Source: an archaeon
Lineage (GTDB): Archaea > Thermoproteota > Nitrososphaeria > Nitrososphaerales > UBA183
Reading direction: 5' to 3'
DNA: 64,000 bases
Assembly: GCA_021828185.1 (NCBI GenBank)
Contig: JAKASI010000002.1
Location: 248,001 to 312,000 of the forward strand
In this document: piece after piece, positions 30,911 to 40,363 of the stretch
How the letters are laid out: each line of letters opens with the position of its first letter
Numbering within the stretch: position 1 is the first letter of the stretch
Notes under the pieces: model-generated
Database searches by the model: none
What the model saw: only the letters and a program-made list of their open reading frames with translations
Told to the model about the DNA's origin: nothing
Position numbers and translations under genes: made by a program

Positions 30911-32263
30911 CTAGGGCCTCTCCATTATGGTCACGGTGACGGAGCTCCCGGTCCCGGCGTGCGAATGGATCAGGCCTCGCTTCGCGTCCTTGATCTGGAG
31001 CCTGTCGTTTCCGAAGTGCTTCCCCACGGTCCCCTGGAGCTGCCACATGGCAAAGACTCCCTGCATGATCCCGGTCGCTCCGACCGGGTGGCCGCAGGCG
31101 ATCAGCCCTCCGGACGGGTTCACAGGCATGGCCCCCCTGTTCGGGAGGTCCAGCCCGTACTCGACGTTGTCAAGGAACGGGGACCCCCTGTCGACGAAGT
31201 CGTACCCTTCGCCGTACCTGCAGAGGCCGATGTCCTCGTAGGTCTGGATCTCCGAGCTGGCGTAGGCGTCGTGCAGCTCGACGAAGTCCAGCTCTTCCAT
31301 TGGGTTGGTGATCCCTGCGTTCTTGTACGCCTCCAGGGCGGCAGTCCTCCCTGCCCTGAACGAGTGCACACCGGGGTACTCCAGGTCGGAATAGTATTCG
31401 GCCGTCTCCCAGGGGAAGAGGGGGACCTTGCCGTGGGGCCTGTCGGCCAGCCGCATGGTGTCGGTCCCGCACCCGACCCCCTTTATGAGGACCGGATGGT
31501 CTGTATACTTGAAAGCCGCATCTTCGGACGCGAGAAGCATCACCGCGGCCCCGTCGCTCATGGTACAGATGAAGGGCCTGCTGAGCGGGAAGGAGACCAT
31601 CTCCCTCCCCAGGGCGGCCTTCATCGTGAGCTTCTCCGGATATTGCGAATACGGGTTGTAAAGGGCGTTGACGTGGTTCTTCACCGACACCATGGCCATC
31701 ACCCTCTTCGCTTCATCGGTGGCGGCACGCTGCGCCTTCTTCTCGTCCTTGATGTCTGCGAACTTCCTCTTCCTAAGATACTCGTAGATGTGCCTCTGCA
31801 CCATGAGGGCATAGTACCCGGTGTAGAAGCCCCCCACCGGGTAGTCGAAGTTGGTGTCGGATGCCAGGGCGATGAACTCGTTCCCCTTCCAGGTCTGGAC
31901 GTGAGACATCGTCTCGAAACCAGCGACCAGGCAGACGTCGTTCCTGCCGCTCGCGACCGTCTCCCACCCTGCCTGGATGGCCTGGCCCCCCGTGGCCCCG
32001 CCCCATTCTATCCTCCGCGAGTCCCTCGGGTTGAGCCCCAGGAAGTCCTGGACCATCGAGGCGGCCTTCAGCTGCCTGGCGAAGTGGTCGGAGAAGTACG
32101 ATATCCTGCTGCTTTCGATCTCCTCGGGCCTCAGGTTGGGGACGTCCTTCATGGCGTAGTCGTAGGCGCGTTTGACCATCAGACGGAAGTCCATGTCAGG
32201 GTGGGCTTTTGCAAACTTCGTCACCCCGCCAGAAATCGCGTAGACCTTCCTCTGCGCGGGCAC
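30911..32263 (-). CDS. SCP2-type thiolase-like protein lacking the nucleophilic cysteine
   Basis: The 450-residue protein has a thiolase fold: C-terminal active-site elements VELHDAYASSEIQTYED and NPSGGLIACGHPVGATGI are present. The segment where thiolases carry the nucleophilic Cys reads EWGGATGGQAIQAG, with Ala or Thr instead. Loss of that Cys with a DUF35 partner recalls the Ltp2-type retro-aldolases that cleave 3-hydroxyacyl-CoA side chains; other acyl-CoA chemistry is possible. The DUF35 gene follows 1 nt after its stop. Fold is sure; the reaction is inference. Confidence 0.8.
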   Translation of the reverse strand: MPAQRKVYAISGGVTKFAKAHPDMDFRLMVKRAYDYAMKDVPNLRPEEIESSRISYFSDHFARQLKAASMVQDFLGLNPRDSRRIEWGGATGGQAIQAGWETVASGRNDVCLVAGFETMSHVQTWKGNEFIALASDTNFDYPVGGFYTGYYALMVQRHIYEYLRKRKFADIKDEKKAQRAATDEAKRVMAMVSVKNHVNALYNPYSQYPEKLTMKAALGREMVSFPLSRPFICTMSDGAAVMLLASEDAAFKYTDHPVLIKGVGCGTDTMRLADRPHGKVPLFPWETAEYYSDLEYPGVHSFRAGRTAALEAYKNAGITNPMEELDFVELHDAYASSEIQTYEDIGLCRYGEGYDFVDRGSPFLDNVEYGLDLPNRGAMPVNPSGGLIACGHPVGATGIMQGVFAMWQLQGTVGKHFGNDRLQIKDAKRGLIHSHAGTGSSVTVTIMERP

Positions 32264-32288
32264 GGCACCGACCGCGATTTTGCCGGTA

Positions 32289-34283
32289 TTAATTTCCTTC
32301 CGCTGCGGCCCCGACGTCTGGGCGGCCTAGCTTCCTGCCGCCGACGGAGCCCGACCGGGCCAGCTGGATGAAAAAGTCCAGAGAGGCGGGGTCCGACACC
32401 GCGCCGAGGTTCAGGACCTTCGACGGGTCTCCGCCGAGCAGCACCTTCTTGACGGGGACCTCCATCTTCTTCCCGTTCAGGGTCCTGGGGATCTTAGGCG
32501 CCTGGACGATCATGTCTGGCACGTATCGCGGGGAGATGTCCGCCCTGATCTTGGCGCGTATGCGCTCCTCGAGGTCCTTGCCGATCATCTCCCCCTGGGC
32601 TGTCGCCACGAAGAGCACCATCTGACCCTCCCCTGCGGGCCCCTCCACCTCCACGGCCATGGAGTCAGCCACCTCCGGCAGCGACTCGACTGCCCTGTAG
32701 ATCTCACTGGTCCCGATTCTGACCCCCATTCGCTTTATGGTGGCGTCGGAACGTCCGTAGATGACGCACGACCCCCTCTTCGTTATCTCGATCCAGTCCC
32801 CGTGCCTCCACACTCCCGGGTAGACGCTGAAGTAGCTCTCCTTGTACCTGCTCCCGTCCTTGTCTCCCCAGAGGTAGAGGGGCATGCTCGGAATCGGCTC
32901 GGTGAGGACGAGTTCCCCCACCTGGCCGACGACCGGGTTCCCTGCCTCGTCGAATGCTTGGACCTTCGACCCGAGGGACCTGCACTGGATCTCCCCTGAG
33001 TGCACCGGGAGTATGGGGCAGCCGCCGACGAAGGGGGAGCATACGTCGGTCCCGCCGCTCACGGACGCCAGCCAGACGTCTTCCTTCACTGCCGAATACA
33101 CCCACTCGAAGGAGTCCGTGGACAGGGGGGAGCCGGTCGAGCCGATCCCGCGCAGCTTCGAGAGCGAGTGCGAAGACTTCGGCTCGAGGCCGGCCTTCAG
33201 GCACGACTCGAAATACGAAGCGCTCCCCCCCATGAACGTGGTCTGTGTTCTTTCAGCCAGCTCCCAAAGAGAATCGAGGTCAGGAAACGAGGGGCTCCCG
33301 CTGTACAGCACCATGGTCGCTCCGTGGAGGAGCCCCCCGACCATATAGTTCCACATCATCCAACCGGTCGTGGTGAACCAGAAGAACCGGTCCCCGCCCC
33401 TGATGTCCGTGTGGAACCCGACCTCCTTCAGAAGCTGGACGAGGATCCCCCCGTGGCCGTGGACGATGGGCTTCGGGAGCCCGGTGGTCCCTGACGAATA
33501 CAGTATCCAGAGCGGATGGTCGAAAGGGAGGGACTCGTACTCGGGGTTCGCCTTTCCTGAAACTGCGTCCTCCCACGAATCCGCCCCTGCAATGGCGGCG
33601 CCCTCGGCCCCCCGGACGTGTATCGTCCTCCCCAGCGTCGGGAGCGCCTTCACGATCGAGTTCAGTTCGCCTCTCCTGTCAAACCACTTCCCGCCGTAGC
33701 TGTACCCGTCGGCCGCGACGAGCACCTTCGGTCCGATCTGGCTGAACCTGTCGATGACCGCCGGAGCTCCGAAGTCCGGAGAACAGCAGGACCAGATGGC
33801 ACCGATGCTGGCGCAGGCGAGGAAGGCGGTCACAGCCTCCGGGGAGTTCGGAAGGTACCCCGCGACCCTGTCGCCGGGCTCCACCCCCTTCTCCTTCAGG
33901 TCGGCAGCGAGGGCGGCCGTCCTCTTTTCGAGCTCCTGCCAGGTGACTGTCCGGGGCTGCTTCCTTTCGCTCTTCGATATCAGTGCTCCCCCCGCGCGGC
34001 CCTTGCGGAAGACGTATTCCGCGAAGTTGAGCTCGGACCCTTCGAACCAGCGCGCCCCGGGCATCCGCCTCTCTGCCAGTACCGGGTAGTCGGCCTCGGC
34101 CACGTCGAAGTACTTCCAGACGGAGCCCCAGAACCCTTCGAGGTCGTCCACAGACCAGGTCCAGAGGTCGCCGTAGCCTGAGAACTTCTGCCCTCTCTTC
34201 TCGAGCCACTTCATGTAGGCCGCGATGTTGGTCTTCCGGGCGAAGGCCGGCTCAGGTACCCAGAGCAGCTTCCCCATGGGCAT
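32289..34283 (-). CDS. acetoacetyl-CoA synthetase
   Basis: The 664-residue AMP-forming ligase is of the acetoacetyl-CoA synthetase branch of the acetyl-CoA synthetase family: KLLWVPEPAFARKTNIAAYM at the start, ILYSSGTTGLPKPIVHGHGG, WFTTTGWMMWNYMVGGLLHG, ASVSGGTDVCSPFVGG, RHGDWIEITKRGSCVIYGRSDAT-type hinge, and IPRTLNGKKMEVPVKKVLLG with the C-terminal lysine. It activates acetoacetate, or a related ketone body or acid, with ATP. Next to the thiolase it could feed acetoacetate into acetyl-CoA. Start ATG 34283; ATG 34277 is equally possible. Confidence 0.9.
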   Translation of the reverse strand: MPMGKLLWVPEPAFARKTNIAAYMKWLEKRGQKFSGYGDLWTWSVDDLEGFWGSVWKYFDVAEADYPVLAERRMPGARWFEGSELNFAEYVFRKGRAGGALISKSERKQPRTVTWQELEKRTAALAADLKEKGVEPGDRVAGYLPNSPEAVTAFLACASIGAIWSCCSPDFGAPAVIDRFSQIGPKVLVAADGYSYGGKWFDRRGELNSIVKALPTLGRTIHVRGAEGAAIAGADSWEDAVSGKANPEYESLPFDHPLWILYSSGTTGLPKPIVHGHGGILVQLLKEVGFHTDIRGGDRFFWFTTTGWMMWNYMVGGLLHGATMVLYSGSPSFPDLDSLWELAERTQTTFMGGSASYFESCLKAGLEPKSSHSLSKLRGIGSTGSPLSTDSFEWVYSAVKEDVWLASVSGGTDVCSPFVGGCPILPVHSGEIQCRSLGSKVQAFDEAGNPVVGQVGELVLTEPIPSMPLYLWGDKDGSRYKESYFSVYPGVWRHGDWIEITKRGSCVIYGRSDATIKRMGVRIGTSEIYRAVESLPEVADSMAVEVEGPAGEGQMVLFVATAQGEMIGKDLEERIRAKIRADISPRYVPDMIVQAPKIPRTLNGKKMEVPVKKVLLGGDPSKVLNLGAVSDPASLDFFIQLARSGSVGGRKLGRPDVGAAAEGN

Positions 34284-34329
34284 GTATGCGCCACGGGCTC
34301 CCTCCGGCTATAAGAAAAGTTGCCTACGC

Positions 34330-34947
34330 CTAGGTCACGGGCCTGATGATGAAGATGGCCAGGTCCCAGAGGATGTGGCTCGTGAAGCTCGCCTGGGTCC
34401 CCTTCCCGTACTGATAGGCGAGCCCCCAGAACAGGTCCGAGACGAAGGTCCCCCCGATCCAGACGGGGTTCAGGGTGACGACGTGCACCGCGGCGTCGAG
34501 GAGGGCTACGGCCGGCGCCGAGTAGGCCCCGAACCGGGGCTGCAGCCGCGCCTGCAGCACGCCCCGGAAGAACGACTCGTACCCTGCCGAGTCGAAGAGC
34601 AGCACCGCAGCCTGGAGGTAGACGGGGTTGGAGGGGGAAGCGATCAGGGCGTATATCGCCGACTCCGACGCCGAGGTAACCCCCAGCGGGTGGAACGCGT
34701 CGATCGCCGCTCCCCCGGCGAAATAGACCAGATAGAGCAGGGCCCCGGCCGCCACCCCGACTCCGACCGAAATCGGCCGGACCCTCCGCGAGAGCCTCAG
34801 CCCCCCGGCGTACCAGGCCGCGGCCATCATGCAGCTGGTGGAGAACAAGGTGGCAGCCGCGAAGTCCCCCGGGGGGACCACGAACAGGACGACCATCGAT
34901 GCGACCACGAGCGCAAGCCCCGGGATCAGCCTGGGGGTCCCCAACAC
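34330..34947 (-). CDS. CPBP-like intramembrane protease or related membrane protein
   Basis: The protein (about 206 residues from the GTG at 34947) has six or more membrane helices and a pattern recalling CPBP (Abi) intramembrane proteases: GYESFFRGVLQARLQ in place of EExxFRG, DAAVHVV, and SHILWDLAIF near the end. The first Glu of the EE pair is absent (Tyr-Glu), so catalytic activity is uncertain. A longer frame begins at 35019 but overlaps the divergent prenyltransferase promoter, so the GTG is preferred. Confidence 0.55.
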   Translation of the reverse strand: MLGTPRLIPGLALVVASMVVLFVVPPGDFAAATLFSTSCMMAAAWYAGGLRLSRRVRPISVGVGVAAGALLYLVYFAGGAAIDAFHPLGVTSASESAIYALIASPSNPVYLQAAVLLFDSAGYESFFRGVLQARLQPRFGAYSAPAVALLDAAVHVVTLNPVWIGGTFVSDLFWGLAYQYGKGTQASFTSHILWDLAIFIIRPVT

Positions 34948-34997
34948 TCCATGGGGGGAACCGAGTCGGGATAAGCCCTGCGGAAGCGGACTGCTAT

Positions 34998-35006
34998 CGT
35001 TAAAAC
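34998..35006 (+). promoter_or_regulatory. TATA-like box of the UbiA gene
   Basis: ATCGTTAAAACC lies about 27 nt before the ATG at 35031 and supports that start over the GTG/ATG at 35010. Confidence 0.5.
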
Positions 35007-35030
35007 CACATGGGGTCATGGTGCCCGGCC

Positions 35031-35933
35031 ATGGACCCGAAGACCGCCTTCCTGTCGACCAGGCCCTGGTCCTTTACGATGACCTTCTCGGCGGTCACCA
35101 TGGGGACGCTGATGGCTGCGCTCACCGGGAAGTTCAGCCCTCCCGTGTATCTGCTGACCCTCGGCGGGATGGTTGCCTTCCACGCGGCCACCAACGTGCT
35201 GAACGACTTCTTCGATGTCCGGCACGGAGTCGACCGCGAAGGGGCACCGACCACGAAGTACAGGCTGCACCCCGCCGCCTTCGGTCAGACCCGGCTGAGC
35301 TCGATCCTGGGACTCTCTCTCGGCCTCTACGCGGTGACAATGCTGGCGGGGGTGTACCTAGCATTCTTGAGCACCCTTTCGATCCTTCTCATCGTCGTCG
35401 CTGGGATTGCTGGGAGCGTGCTCTACACCGCAGACCCGGTGGTCCTGAAGGCCAGGGCCCTGGGCGAAGCTACCGTCTTCGTCATGTGGGGGGTGCTCAT
35501 CCCTCTGGGGTCCTACATGACAGAGACAGGCGGATACTCGCTCTCCCCGGTCGTTGCCGCAATCCCCATCGGCATCTTCGTCGGACTGGTGCTGCTTGCC
35601 AACAACATCAGGGACATCGCCTACGACGGCTCAGTGGACAACAGGACCCTCGCCGTGGCCCTCGGGGCCCCGAAGGCGGTGAGGCTCTACGTCGCTCTCC
35701 TCTGGACTGCGTACGCCCTGGTGGTGGTCGGGATGCTGGCTCAGCTCCTCCCGATCTGGTCTTTCGCCGTGTTCCTTACGGTCCCCGAGGCCCGGAGCCT
35801 CGCGAAGATGTTCGGACCGTCCATCCCCGACGACTCCGACCCGCGGACAGCAGCCCTGGCGTTCAAGTTCGCCCTGCTGTACATGGCCTCTCTCCTGGTG
35901 GCGGTCTTCTTCCCGGTGACGCTCCCGTTCTAG
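35031..35933 (+). CDS. UbiA-family prenyltransferase, MenA-like
   Basis: From ATG 35031 (MDPKTAFLSTRPWSFTMTF) the protein is about 300 residues with eight or nine membrane helices. The first Asp-rich motif NVLNDFFDVRHGVDRE and the second NNIRDIAYDGSVDNRTLAV match MenA-type 1,4-dihydroxy-2-naphthoate polyprenyltransferases. This would make a menaquinone-type quinone, the expected acceptor for the ETF-linked membrane protein at 41348. Other UbiA members, such as archaeal lipid enzymes, are the alternative. Its promoter faces that of the CPBP-like gene. Confidence 0.82.
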   Translation: MDPKTAFLSTRPWSFTMTFSAVTMGTLMAALTGKFSPPVYLLTLGGMVAFHAATNVLNDFFDVRHGVDREGAPTTKYRLHPAAFGQTRLSSILGLSLGLYAVTMLAGVYLAFLSTLSILLIVVAGIAGSVLYTADPVVLKARALGEATVFVMWGVLIPLGSYMTETGGYSLSPVVAAIPIGIFVGLVLLANNIRDIAYDGSVDNRTLAVALGAPKAVRLYVALLWTAYALVVVGMLAQLLPIWSFAVFLTVPEARSLAKMFGPSIPDDSDPRTAALAFKFALLYMASLLVAVFFPVTLPF

Positions 35934-35943
35934 CCGGGTGCCC

Positions 35944-36927
35944 CTAGCGCTGCAGCTCTGACATCGCGTAGTCGAGGTTGCCGATGGGCATTGCGATGGG
36001 GAGGGTGACTCCAGCTTTGGCGTATTCCTTCAGCCTCACCTGGGCGTGGTCCCCGTCCCCTGTGATCGTGAGGGCCTCTATCGCCTCGTCCGGGATGAGC
36101 CTCTGTGCTTCGGGGACATCCCCCTTCTTCCACGCTTCTTTCATGGGGTTCAGTCTCTCCTCCGTGACTCCGTAGGGTGCAAGGACCTCGGGCCGGACGA
36201 CCTCGGACAGCTGATAGGCGAAGAAGTAGTACTCCCTGACCGCCCGGGCTGCCTTCGCGCGGTCGGAGTCGAGGGACGTCAGCATGTATGATGCTCTTTC
36301 GACGCTCCTGGCGCCGCTCGCCTCTCCCTTCTTGACGTTCTCCACCATGCTCTCCGTCCCCTTGGCCGTGTTCAGCGCCGGCGAGAGGATGACCCCGTCC
36401 GCTACGGTGGCCGCAAACGCCTGCGTCCTGGGGGAGAGGGACGCGATGAAGATGGGGACCCTCGCGTCGACCCTGAACCCCAGCGTCAGATTGTGGACCT
36501 TGAAGAACTCCCCCTCGAAGTCCACCCTCTCGCCTTCCCAGACCATCTTGACGACCTGGACATACTCCTTGATGCGGTGGAGAGGCTGGGTCTTCTCGAC
36601 CGGGAAGATCTGGTGCCCGATCAAGGGGATTGTGGGGAAGCTCCCGAGCCCGATGCCCAGCGTCACCCTTCCTCCGGAAGCTTCGGAGAGTGTCGCGAAG
36701 GTGGTCGCCGCGGTGACGGGGTGCCTGGTGAAGGTGTTGATGACTCCGGAGCCGAGGCGGATCCTGCTTGTCCTGGCGGCCATGGCCGAAATATAGGTGA
36801 CCACGTCGCGCTGGTACAGGCTCTCGTGGATCCAGACCGAGTCGTAGCCGAGCCCCTCTGCCTTCGACGCCAGCCTGACCGCGTCGCTGATGCTGAGCAC
36901 CGGATTGAATCCAAGAGCGAGCCTCAT
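35944..36927 (-). CDS. LLM-class F420-dependent oxidoreductase (Mer-like)
   Basis: The 327-residue TIM-barrel protein is of the luciferase-like monooxygenase family closest in style to methylenetetrahydromethanopterin reductase (Mer): GLGYDSVWIHESLYQRDVVT, TSRIRLGSGVINTFTRHPVT, GRVTLGIGLGSFP, and the C-terminal GDGDHAQVRLKEYAKAGVTL. Such enzymes use F420H2. Mer itself works in C1 metabolism, but this family has many members with unknown substrates. It converges with the UbiA gene and lies just downstream of the MmgE/PrpD gene on the same strand. Confidence 0.8.
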   Translation of the reverse strand: MRLALGFNPVLSISDAVRLASKAEGLGYDSVWIHESLYQRDVVTYISAMAARTSRIRLGSGVINTFTRHPVTAATTFATLSEASGGRVTLGIGLGSFPTIPLIGHQIFPVEKTQPLHRIKEYVQVVKMVWEGERVDFEGEFFKVHNLTLGFRVDARVPIFIASLSPRTQAFAATVADGVILSPALNTAKGTESMVENVKKGEASGARSVERASYMLTSLDSDRAKAARAVREYYFFAYQLSEVVRPEVLAPYGVTEERLNPMKEAWKKGDVPEAQRLIPDEAIEALTITGDGDHAQVRLKEYAKAGVTLPIAMPIGNLDYAMSELQR

Positions 36928-36953
36928 TGTTCCTCCCTGCTGCCGTATTCGCT

Positions 36954-38372
36954 TTAAGCCTTAGAACCCCGGCTTACTCTGAGGAGGCTCAGCAGCTCGG
37001 ACAGGTCCTTCTCTTCGTCCAGCCTCCACAGGCGCCGCAGCGCGCCTTTCGCCTTCCTCTCACCGAGCCGGGCCGAGGTGAGCGCAATGAACTTCTTCTC
37101 GATCTCCTCGGTGGACATGGGGTTGAGCGGGTGCCCGCGCGGGACATCCACCTGGGCGCTGATTTCTCTCCCGTCTGTCATCTTGACCTTCACCCGGTTC
37201 GGCATCCCCTTCGCCGGGTACATGGCGGTGAGCAAGGGGTCCTCTGTGACTTTCACCCTCCTCACGAAGTCCAGGTTCCTGGGGTTCGACAGGTTCCTGT
37301 CCGAGTAGGTCGAGTTGTCGACAGTCCCCTTCAGCAGGGCCATGGCGACGATGTAGGGGAGGCTGTGGTCGGCGGTCTCCTTCGTCTTCGGGTCCCACTT
37401 CTCCCTGTCCTTTCCAAGGATGGTGTAACCTGCCTCGTGCGTCTCGACCATGACTGACTCCACCTCCCCCGGTCTTGTGATCTTCTTCCGCAGTTCGAGG
37501 GCTGCCCAGATGGCGGTCTGGGCGTGGTACTCGGCGGGCCAGTACTTGACGTAGGTCTCGTCGATCTTGTAGCCTCCGCTCCTCCCGAAGGCTTCCACGT
37601 CAAGCTCGAAGGGTCCCGAGACCTGCCGGAAGAACCCCATCTCTCCCTCGAAGATCGGGGCGGGGCCGGTCATCCCTTCCCTCGCCAGGGTCGCGGCGAA
37701 GACCCCGTTGCGGGCCGCGTTGGCGAAGGACGCCCCCTTCCACATGGAGAGCTCCCCGGCGCGGACCTGCCGCATCGCTATGTGGGCGTTGAGCGCGATG
37801 TTCACGGAGTGGGTGGCCTCGCGGACCCCCAGCCCCATTAGCCTGGAGGCAGCCAGCGGAGCCGAGACCAGGCCGTAGTTGACGTGGTCCCACCCCCTGT
37901 GCCTGATGTCGGCCGCGTCGCAGAGCCTGCACTGGACTTCATAGGCCGCCACGGCGGCCGCCATGACGTCCTTCCCGCCCGAGTCCTCTGCCTCCCCGAC
38001 GGCGAAACAGGGCGCGAGGTTGTCGCTCGGGTGCGCGGGCTCCTTCGAGAGGTAGGTGTCGTTGTAGTCGAAGTACCTCACCATGAGCCCGTTCACGAAG
38101 GTGGCCAGGTCTGGGGATGTGGCGGACCCGGTCCCGATGATCGTGGCTCCCCTGGCGTGGCCCAGGTTCGAGACGGCCTTCCTCGCCATGGCGACCGGCG
38201 GCTCGTCGAAGGCGCCGACGGCGCACCCCAGGGCGTCGATGATCCTCCCCTTGGTCTCCCTGACGGTCTTCGCGTCGAGCTCCGGATACCTCAGCGACAG
38301 GGCGTATCGCGCGAGGCGCTCTGCAAGCTCCACGGGGCCTGGCTGCGCGGGTTCACATTTAGCGGTTCGCAT
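36954..38372 (-). CDS. MmgE/PrpD family protein
   Basis: The 472-residue protein is a full MmgE/PrpD member: LAERLARYALSLRYPELDAK, GRIIDALGCAVGAFDEP, MVRYFDYNDTYLSKEPAHPS (with the conserved acid and DNLAP), AAYEVQCRLCDAADIRHRGW, and KYWPAEYHAQTAIWAALELR. Family enzymes include 2-methylcitrate dehydratase and cis-aconitate decarboxylase-like lyases. No methylcitrate synthase or lyase is visible here, so its substrate is not fixed. The LLM oxidoreductase gene follows on the same strand after 26 nt. Confidence 0.88.
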   Translation of the reverse strand: MRTAKCEPAQPGPVELAERLARYALSLRYPELDAKTVRETKGRIIDALGCAVGAFDEPPVAMARKAVSNLGHARGATIIGTGSATSPDLATFVNGLMVRYFDYNDTYLSKEPAHPSDNLAPCFAVGEAEDSGGKDVMAAAVAAYEVQCRLCDAADIRHRGWDHVNYGLVSAPLAASRLMGLGVREATHSVNIALNAHIAMRQVRAGELSMWKGASFANAARNGVFAATLAREGMTGPAPIFEGEMGFFRQVSGPFELDVEAFGRSGGYKIDETYVKYWPAEYHAQTAIWAALELRKKITRPGEVESVMVETHEAGYTILGKDREKWDPKTKETADHSLPYIVAMALLKGTVDNSTYSDRNLSNPRNLDFVRRVKVTEDPLLTAMYPAKGMPNRVKVKMTDGREISAQVDVPRGHPLNPMSTEEIEKKFIALTSARLGERKAKGALRRLWRLDEEKDLSELLSLLRVSRGSKA

Positions 38373-38429
38373 CGGAAGGCGAAAGAACGATTAAATCCCC
38401 GCGGAGGGCGGCGATGCTCGCATCTCATC

Positions 38430-39599
38430 TTGGCGATCTACACCCCCGAGCACCGGCGCCTCATGGAGATGTTCGAGCCGGCCCGCCACCAGGAGTACTC
38501 CGAGCTCCTCTCGTCCCTCGGCGGGTTCATGGAGAAGCAGATACTCCCGGTCTCGCCGAAGCTCGACAGGGGTGCAGTCTCGATAAAGGGTCCGAGGAAG
38601 GCCCTCTTCGAGCAGGGGATGAGCCAGATCCCCTTCCCGGCCAGGTACGGGGGGCTGGGGCTCCCCTTCACAGTCTATGCAACGGCGGTCGAACTCCTGG
38701 GGACGGCGGACGCGTCGATAGCCCTGAGCGTCGAGATCCACAACGCGGTGGCGGAAGGGGTGCTCCGCTACGGGAACGAAGCCCAGAAGGAGGCGTACCT
38801 CGAGGGGATCATCACCGGGAAGAAGCTCGCGTCCTTCGCTCTCACCGAGCCCGCTTCGGGGTCGGACAGCGGGACGATGGCCACCACCGCGGAGAAGAAG
38901 GCCGGGGAGTTCATGATCAACGGTTCCAAGATGTTCGTCACGAATGCGGGGGAGGCTGACGTCTACTTCGTGTTCGCAAAGACGAAGAAGGGGGCCTCGG
39001 CGTTCCTGGTCGACGCCCCCAACAAGGGGGTCAGGTTCGGGGAGGAGCTCGAGAAGCTGGGGATGAGGGGGTCGAAGACCCGGGAGGTCATCTTCGCCGA
39101 CTGCCGGGTCCCCGAGGAGAACCTCGTGGGGGAGGAAGGGAGGGGGGCAGACTACGCGAAGGAGATGCTCCACGGCGCGAGGATCGTGGTGGCCGCCCTC
39201 AACGTGGGCATCTCCCAGCTCGCCTACGGGAAGGCGCTGGCCTACGCCAGGCAGAGGAGGGCCTTCGGCAGGTCGATCTCCGAGTTCCAGCTCATCAGAG
39301 AGAAGATCGCGGACATGAAGTCGGGGATAAGCGCAGGACGGCTCCTCTACCTCTACGCCGCGAAGCTCAAGGATCTGGGGCACGACTACTCGTCCGAGGC
39401 TTCCCAGGCCAAGGTCTTCGCCACAGAAACGTCGCTCGACGTGTGCGACAGCGCGATCCAGATACACGGCGGCTACGGCTACACGACAGACGACCTGCAC
39501 AGGCACTGGCGCGACGCCCGGCTGCTCACCATCGGGGAAGGGACGTCCGAGGTCCTTCGAATGCTAATAGCCAGGCGGGAGCTGACCCGGTCATCATGA
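38430..39599 (+). CDS. acyl-CoA dehydrogenase
   Basis: The 389-residue FAD enzyme oxidises acyl-CoA to enoyl-CoA. Motifs: FALTEPASGSDSGTMATTA, NGSKMFVTNAGEADVYFVFA, RRAFGRSISEFQLIREKIAD, IQIHGGYGYTTDDLHRHWRD and, near the end, IGEGTSEVLRMLIARREL; the Glu in GEGTSE-type loop is the family's usual catalytic position. The start is TTG 38430 (LAIYTPEHRRLMEMF), about 35 nt after CGATTAAAT; the frame is open further upstream but has no homology-like character there. Its TGA overlaps the ATG of etfB, so it heads a dehydrogenase-ETF operon. Confidence 0.92.
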   Translation: MAIYTPEHRRLMEMFEPARHQEYSELLSSLGGFMEKQILPVSPKLDRGAVSIKGPRKALFEQGMSQIPFPARYGGLGLPFTVYATAVELLGTADASIALSVEIHNAVAEGVLRYGNEAQKEAYLEGIITGKKLASFALTEPASGSDSGTMATTAEKKAGEFMINGSKMFVTNAGEADVYFVFAKTKKGASAFLVDAPNKGVRFGEELEKLGMRGSKTREVIFADCRVPEENLVGEEGRGADYAKEMLHGARIVVAALNVGISQLAYGKALAYARQRRAFGRSISEFQLIREKIADMKSGISAGRLLYLYAAKLKDLGHDYSSEASQAKVFATETSLDVCDSAIQIHGGYGYTTDDLHRHWRDARLLTIGEGTSEVLRMLIARRELTRSS

Positions 39600-40363
39600 A
39601 GATCGCTGTCTGCGTCAAGAACGCCATCGACGAGACGGAGCTCAAGATCGACTCCGGCGGGAGGCCTGTCCTGACGGGGGCCGTGACCAGAATCAGCACC
39701 TTCGACAAGAACGCAGTGGAAGAGGGGCTCAGGCTGAAGGCGGCCCACCAGGGGGAGGTGGTCGTGTTCACGGTCGGCCCTCCCGACTCGAAGAAGACCA
39801 TGAAGGAGGCGCTCGCCATGGGCGTCGACAAAGGGGTCCTCGTGAGGGGCGACCCGACTGCCGTCGACACCATGCGCACCGCCGGCATGCTGTCGGCGGC
39901 GATCAAGAAATCGGGTCCCTTCGACGTCGTGCTCTGCTCCGAGGGGTCGTCTGACACCTACAGCGGCCAGGTCCCGCCGATGCTGGGCGAGATGACGGGG
40001 GCCGCCTTCGTGAGCTACGCGCGCAAGATCGAAGTGAACGGTCAGATTGCCAGGGTCGAACGCTCGCTGGAGGACAGCGTCGAAGTCGTGGAGGCACCGC
40101 TCCCCCTGGTCGCCTCCGTCGTGAGCGAGATCAACGAGCCGAGGTACCCGACGCTCATCCAGATAATGCAGGCAGGGAAGAAGCCCATCGAGGAGCTCAA
40201 CGGGGACCAGTTGTCTCCCGTTGGTGCGTACAAGCAGGCTGCGACTGCGACCATGTCGGCCCAGCAGTCGGCCAGAAAGCACGTGATGATAGACGGGAGC
40301 CCTGACGAGGCTGCAGCGAAACTCGTCGACGCCCTTACGAAGGAGGGGGTGCTCTCGAAGTGA
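39596..40363 (+). CDS. etfB: electron transfer flavoprotein beta subunit
   Basis: The 255-residue protein opens MKIAVCVKNAIDETELKIDS and contains AVEEGLRLKAAHQGEVVVFT, VLCSEGSSDTYSGQVPPMLG and PLPLVASVVSEINEPRYPT, all typical of EtfB. It binds AMP and pairs with EtfA to accept electrons from acyl-CoA dehydrogenases. The ATG overlaps the dehydrogenase TGA by 4 nt, and its own TGA overlaps the GTG of etfA, so the three proteins are translated in a coupled way. Confidence 0.95.
   Translation: MKIAVCVKNAIDETELKIDSGGRPVLTGAVTRISTFDKNAVEEGLRLKAAHQGEVVVFTVGPPDSKKTMKEALAMGVDKGVLVRGDPTAVDTMRTAGMLSAAIKKSGPFDVVLCSEGSSDTYSGQVPPMLGEMTGAAFVSYARKIEVNGQIARVERSLEDSVEVVEAPLPLVASVVSEINEPRYPTLIQIMQAGKKPIEELNGDQLSPVGAYKQAATATMSAQQSARKHVMIDGSPDEAAAKLVDALTKEGVLSK

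Noticed and set aside
37884..38429. N-terminal extension of the acyl-CoA dehydrogenase
   Set aside because: The stretch is antisense to the MmgE/PrpD gene, and homologues begin at the TTG near 38430.
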